The notes under the pieces were generated by a model. The model was given only the letters and a program-made list of their open reading frames with translations. It was not told where the DNA came from and searched no databases. The position numbers and the translations under genes were made by a program. This document shows positions 14,626-17,426 of a stretch of DNA of 17,426 nucleotides, one piece after another. The DNA is from Anaerolineales bacterium (GTDB lineage: Bacteria; Chloroflexota; Anaerolineae; Anaerolineales; UBA4823): NCBI GenBank assembly GCA_022865865.1, contig JALHTN010000058.1, forward strand, positions 1 through 17,426. Reading direction: 5' to 3'. Numbering within the stretch: the first letter of the stretch is position 1; each line of letters opens with the position of its first letter.

Positions 14626-15960
14626 TCATTGAGTAGGAGGTTTTTCATCCATCCGGGTAAGTTTCAGGCGCTCAATCCGCATCCCATCCATCGCTTCCAC
14701 CTCAATAATGACTTGATCAAATTCAATTTTGTCGTTTATTTTTGGAATCCGTCCCATCCTACCCAAGGTATATCCTGCGATGGTATCGTACGCGGGATTG
14801 ACCAGATTCAGATCTAGGGCATCGTTGACATCCTCCATCAGGCAAAGACCATCAATCAAAAACGAGCCATCTGGAAGTTTTTCGATCTCTGGAGTCACCC
14901 GGTCGAAAGGATCACTCACTTCACCAACTATCTCCTCCAGTAAATCCTCTAATGTCACCAGCCCTCCTGTGCCTCCGAATTCATCCAGGATGATGGCGAT
15001 ATGCTGGCGATTGTCCCGAAACTCGCGCAGCAGCGCGCTTACCGGGAGCGTCTCTGGAACATACAGCGATTCACGGACCAATGAACGCGCCGTGGAATTT
15101 TGCCAACCAGGTTCCTGCATCGTCCGCAGCAAATCCTTCACATGAATGATCCCGAGAATGTTATCCAAATCGTCGTCGTAGACTGGAATCTTGGTATAGG
15201 TTGATTCGGTGATCAAGGGCAGGATCTCGGCTAAGGGCAGGTCCGCCTCCACCCCAATGATCTCAGTGCGTGGGATCATCACCTGGCGTACTAATAGATC
15301 TCCAAAATTGAAGATCGCATGCAGCAGATCGCTCTCCTGTTGAGCAACCACTCCTCCCTCAGTGCTGGCAGTCACCAGCATCTTGAGTTCCTCAACCGAA
15401 TGGACCAGCTCATGTCCAGAAGCTGGCTCCACACCAACCAGACGCAGGAGTGCATTGCCGGTCCCGTTAAGCGCCCAGATAAAGGGCTTGAACAGGCGCT
15501 CACTCCACAAAGTTGGTCTGGCGACAGCCAGGGAAGTGCCTTCTGGATCCTGTAAGGCGATTGATTTCGGCGCTAATTCTCCCACCACGACATGCAGGAA
15601 GGTGATGATCGCAAAAGCCAGGCCAGCCGATATACTATGGGATAGCCCGGGACGAAATTCAATTGGGAACAAATTTAATACCGGCTCAATCAGGTGTGAA
15701 AGGGCTGGTTCCCCAATCCAACCCAAACCCAGGCTGGCGAGGGTTATTCCCAACTGGGTGGCAGCGATTACCCGATCAGGATTTTCAAGCGCTTTATGAA
15801 CAGTTTCTGCCCCGGCGTTTCCTTGCTCTACGAGTTCGACGATGCGCGTATGTCGGACGCTGACCAGGGAAAACTCAGCCGCAACGAAAAAACCATTCAG
15901 CAAAACTAAGATTACAACTGCAACCAAACCAAGCAGATCAAATGTAAGCGTGCTTTCCAT
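14626..15960 (-). CDS. CNNM/CBS/CorC-domain membrane protein (HlyC/CorC family, likely Mg2+/Co2+ transport)
   Basis: A 444-residue protein with the full bacterial CNNM architecture. The N-terminal CNNM (DUF21) membrane domain spans residues about 1-195, with membrane segments near 8-30, 65-90, 108-135 and 145-175 and the motifs NGFFVAAEFSLVSVR (22-36) and VVVGELAPKSIAL (124-136). A tandem CBS pair follows (about 222-345, VMIPRTEI and DEFGGTGGLVTLEDLLEEIVG), then the C-terminal CorC_HlyC domain (about 357-436). Relatives export or regulate magnesium and other divalent cations; the old hemolysin name is misleading. The ATG start is only 2 bp after the stop of the Memo-like gene. A GGAGG lies 16 bases upstream, too far to be ideal, so coupled translation is likely. 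The family is certain; the transported ion is not. Confidence 0.94.
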   Translation of the reverse strand: MESTLTFDLLGLVAVVILVLLNGFFVAAEFSLVSVRHTRIVELVEQGNAGAETVHKALENPDRVIAATQLGITLASLGLGWIGEPALSHLIEPVLNLFPIEFRPGLSHSISAGLAFAIITFLHVVVGELAPKSIALQDPEGTSLAVARPTLWSERLFKPFIWALNGTGNALLRLVGVEPASGHELVHSVEELKMLVTASTEGGVVAQQESDLLHAIFNFGDLLVRQVMIPRTEIIGVEADLPLAEILPLITESTYTKIPVYDDDLDNILGIIHVKDLLRTMQEPGWQNSTARSLVRESLYVPETLPVSALLREFRDNRQHIAIILDEFGGTGGLVTLEDLLEEIVGEVSDPFDRVTPEIEKLPDGSFLIDGLCLMEDVNDALDLNLVNPAYDTIAGYTLGRMGRIPKINDKIEFDQVIIEVEAMDGMRIERLKLTRMDEKPPTQ

Positions 15961-15962
15961 AG

Positions 15963-16817
15963 CTAGTTTGAACTTTCCTCCACCATCTGACGGGTGATGA
16001 TCGCGGCTGCATAGCCAACTACCCCTGAATAATCACCGGTTACATCTCCCGAAGTAGCGTGCTTGAGTATTTTCACTGAATTTGCCCCTAATTCTTTGGC
16101 TGCCCAAAGGACAGCCGCGATGGCATTCCGGCCGCAAGCAAATCCTTTGCCCTCTTCTTCTACCTGTAGCACACCTGGCGGGTCAAATGCCTCCACCCGG
16201 CTCAGCATCTCTGCATCCAGCTGCTGCGCTTGCAGCTGATCATGAAAATGAGAGAGATCACTGCTGGCAACCAGCAGGGCTGCCCGGTTGGATATAACCC
16301 TTGCCAGTGATTTACCCAAGGCTTCTACAACACTGGGGGTTTGATCGCGCATCATCACTGGCAGCAAACGAAAATCGCTGGTTAAGACCCGCTGCAAAAA
16401 GGGCAGCTCAATTTCTAGTGAATGCTCGCCGTCATTTCTGACCGGGGTCAGACCAAATCCTAATTCTGCTTCCAGAGCGTGATTCAGCTCCGAGACAGAT
16501 TCCTGGTCGATATTGATTGAACCCAGTGGTGTTTGATACGCTTGATGTCCACAGGTCAATAAGGGCTGCGAATAGGATTGGTGCATTGGTGATACGACTA
16601 CCACCAGTTCAGGCTGCATATCGCGGATAGCTCTGAAGGCATAACCTGCCACAGGACCAGAATACTTATGCCCCGCATGGGGAACGATGATCCCAACCAC
16701 CTGGCCTTCAATTTCAGGCAGTTGAGCAGCATTGATATAACCATCGACACTATCTGCCAGCTGACCGGAATCTCCTGGATACCAGCGACCGGCGATCGGG
16801 GAAGGACGAATATCCAT
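15963..16817 (-). CDS. amrB: AmmeMemoRadiSam system protein B (Memo family)
   Basis: A 284-residue member of the Memo family, whose fold resembles extradiol dioxygenases and whose human member has been linked to metal binding and redox biology. The start reads RPSPIAGRWYPGD, as expected. Putative metal-site residues are present: H47 in VPHAGHKYSG, H79 in SPMH, H190 in SSDLSHFH and C228 in FACGRNAI, together with GEHSLE (130-135). The usual PHAGY is PHAGH here. In many prokaryotes this gene is accompanied by AMMECR1 and radical SAM partners, which are not next to it. It leads the - strand operon with the CNNM protein and is divergent from the selenoprotein gene. AAGGTG a few bases before the ATG serves as the ribosome site. 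The biochemical role is unsettled for the family. Confidence 0.92.
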   Translation of the reverse strand: MDIRPSPIAGRWYPGDSGQLADSVDGYINAAQLPEIEGQVVGIIVPHAGHKYSGPVAGYAFRAIRDMQPELVVVVSPMHQSYSQPLLTCGHQAYQTPLGSINIDQESVSELNHALEAELGFGLTPVRNDGEHSLEIELPFLQRVLTSDFRLLPVMMRDQTPSVVEALGKSLARVISNRAALLVASSDLSHFHDQLQAQQLDAEMLSRVEAFDPPGVLQVEEEGKGFACGRNAIAAVLWAAKELGANSVKILKHATSGDVTGDYSGVVGYAAAIITRQMVEESSN

Positions 16818-16861
16818 CTTACACCTTTTTCCCAGGTAATGAAAAGCTGATCCTTACTTTG

Positions 16862-16867
16862 ATTTTA
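16862..16867 (-). promoter_or_regulatory. Possible -10 box for the amrB operon
   Basis: On the - strand TAAAAT (16867-16862) matches the -10 consensus at five of six positions and is 45 bp ahead of the amrB start. No good -35 box is seen at 16-18 bp, so this is weak and rests mainly on position in the divergent intergenic region. Confidence 0.3.
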
Positions 16868-16936
16868 ACATAATCCCTTGTTTGCCAGTATTCTACAGCT
16901 GCCCGTTCATCGCTTCTTATGCCTGATCAGCACCAA

Positions 16937-16963
16937 TTACCAAACTATAACCTATGTTATACT
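16937..16963 (+). promoter_or_regulatory. Candidate promoter of the SelW-like gene
   Basis: TATACT (16958-16963) matches the -10 consensus at five of six positions. TTACCA (16937-16942) is a possible -35 box, with a short 15-bp spacer. Transcription from about 16970 would give a leader of about 70 nt ending in the strong ribosome site. The whole 223-bp divergent gap (16818-17040) holds these signals and no believable gene. Confidence 0.4.
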
Positions 16964-17026
16964 AACCGCGGCTTGATCCGAAGCTCGATTCTAAGACTCT
17001 CGAGATCATGGTAAACCACAAAACAC

Positions 17027-17033
17027 AAGGAGG
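17027..17033 (+). promoter_or_regulatory. Strong Shine-Dalgarno fixing the SelW-like start
   Basis: AAGGAGG lies seven bases ahead of ATG 17041. It is one of the strongest ribosome-binding sites in the window and shows that a gene is translated from this ATG even though a TGA follows 12 codons later. Confidence 0.8.
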
Positions 17034-17040
17034 CGAGCAA

Positions 17041-17283
17041 ATGATATATAACGTTGAATTGGTATATTGTGCAGTTTGACACTACACCGATCGCGCTGTC
17101 AGTTTGACAGCAGAACTGATCAAGGAATTCGAGTATAAGATCGAAGCCTTCTCTCTGGTTCCATCGGATGGAGGTCGCTTCGAGGTCAGCGTCAATGGGG
17201 ATTTGGTCTACTCAAAGCTAAACACAAACCGCCATGCCGAACCAGGAGAAGTAGCTGGCTTGCTTCGCAAGGTCATCAAGTAA
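17041..17283 (+). CDS. selW: SelW-like selenoprotein (Rdx family) with in-frame TGA decoded as selenocysteine
   Basis: Reading through the TGA at 17077-17079 gives one 80-residue protein that ends at TAA 17281-17283. The TGA is codon 13 and falls exactly at the last position of the family redox motif: Y-C-A-V-U (C10, U13). The rest fits the SelT/SelW/SelH (Rdx) thioredoxin-like fold: strand NVELVY, motif loop, long helix SLTAELIKEFEYKIEAF, then LVPSDGGRFEVSVNGDLVYS and a C-terminal helix after EPGEV. These are small cytoplasmic redox proteins, and many bacterial members have CxxC instead. AAGGAGG precedes the ATG, and a SECIS-like hairpin begins 15 bases after the TGA. Conventional callers would stop at codon 12 and miss it. 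The alternative, a nonsense mutation, is unlikely because the downstream frame is intact and the stop sits precisely at the redox position. Confidence 0.88.
17095..17111 (+). promoter_or_regulatory. Candidate bacterial SECIS hairpin
   Basis: GCTGTCA-GTT-TGACAGC forms a perfect 7-bp stem with a 3-nt loop. It lies inside the coding frame directly after the selenocysteine TGA. The loop opens with G then U, and 22 bases separate the TGA from the loop. As I recall the published bacterial SECIS rules (stem of 4-16 bp, short loop with a G in its first two positions, 16-37 nt from the UGA), all are met. SelB should bind it. The hairpin is seen directly; binding is inferred. Confidence 0.8.
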
Positions 17284-17290
17284 ATCAACC

Positions 17291-17338
17291 AATCAGGCAA
17301 GGGATCCGGGATTCAATCCCCACATCCCCTTGCTGATT
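17291..17338 (+). terminator. Structured region after the SelW-like gene, possible terminator
   Basis: AATCAGGCAAGGG (17291-17303) pairs with CCCTTGCTGATT (17327-17338) over 12 bp with one bulged G. It encloses a smaller hairpin, GGGAT-TCA-ATCCC (17308-17320). The stem begins 7 bp after the stop codon. It is followed by CCTTTAAATATC, which is not a proper T-run, so it could be a weak terminator, an mRNA-stabilising element or a leader structure for dtd. Confidence 0.45.
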
Positions 17339-17351
17339 CCTTTAAATATCT

Positions 17352-17426
17352 ATGCGTATTGTCCTGCAGCGCGTCAGCCATGCTCGCGTGTCGGTTGGCG
17401 AGCAAACTATCGCCCAAATTGGTCCC
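17352..17426 (+). CDS. dtd: D-aminoacyl-tRNA deacylase, N-terminal fragment (3' partial)
   Basis: Twenty-five codons are visible before the window ends, reading MRIVLQRVSHARVSVGEQ followed by TIAQIGP. This is the characteristic N-terminus of DTD (compare the family pattern MRxVxQRVxxAxVxVxGxxxxxIG). The enzyme hydrolyses D-amino acids, and mis-attached glycine, from tRNA in the cytoplasm. The start lies 68 bp after the SelW-like gene on the same strand, with a structured spacer between them. No strong Shine-Dalgarno is visible before the ATG. The family call is good for so short a fragment, but the catalytic SQ and NxP motifs are beyond the edge. Confidence 0.85.
   Translation, partial: MRIVLQRVSHARVSVGEQTIAQIGP

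Noticed and set aside
16919..17014. Short 31-codon + strand frame starting ATG at 16919
   Set aside because: It overlaps the proposed promoter and leader of the SelW-like gene, has no Shine-Dalgarno and resembles nothing I recognise.
17041..17079. Reading the TGA at 17077 as a true stop, leaving a 12-residue leader peptide
   Set aside because: The downstream frame keeps clear SelW-family sequence to a normal stop codon, the TGA sits at the redox position, and a SECIS-like hairpin follows.

Overview
The window looks like a chromosomal stretch of an anaerobic or facultative Chloroflexota bacterium, probably of the Anaerolineae type. This is inferred from gene content and protein style only. 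There are no rRNA or tRNA genes, insertion sequences, CRISPR arrays or prophage genes. Genes run on the + strand from 1 to about 10.57 kb, then on the - strand back from about 16.82 kb. The two blocks converge with only 11 bp between stop codons. A short + strand unit restarts at about 16.96 kb and runs off the right edge.

Left block (+): the 3' half of sbcC, entering at the second cysteine of its zinc hook, then a membrane-anchored family 2 glycosyltransferase, then nrfH-nrfA, the four-heme quinol dehydrogenase and five-heme nitrite reductase that reduce nitrite to ammonium. A CRP-type palindrome lies 41.5 bp ahead of a predicted nrfH start point. A decayed Crp/Fnr regulator gene lies antisense just after nrfA.

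Polyphosphate cluster (+, 4765-10567): two tandem single-domain PPK2 kinases that resemble the two halves of the fused polyphosphate:AMP phosphotransferase, then ppk1, then (3 bp later) a gene joining an IS630-like helix-turn-helix, a degenerate Ppx/GppA-type HD domain and a polyphosphate-binding CHAD domain. Together they should make polyphosphate, spend it on nucleotide phosphorylation and bind it.

Right block (-, read from 16817 down to 10579): a lone AmmeMemoRadiSam system protein B (Memo), a CNNM/CBS/CorC membrane protein, the PriA helicase, a purine-type phosphoribosyltransferase with its own promoter inside the end of priA, and a metallophosphoesterase.

Right edge (+): the most notable gene is an 80-residue SelW-like protein at 17041-17283 whose CxxU motif is encoded with an in-frame TGA. 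Conventional gene calling would miss it. Directly downstream of the TGA is a perfect 7-bp hairpin with a GTT loop that fits the bacterial SECIS rules, and the gene has a strong Shine-Dalgarno and a -10 box. The start of dtd (D-aminoacyl-tRNA deacylase) follows. The selenoprotein call implies that the genome carries selA, selB, selC and selD, which are not in this window.
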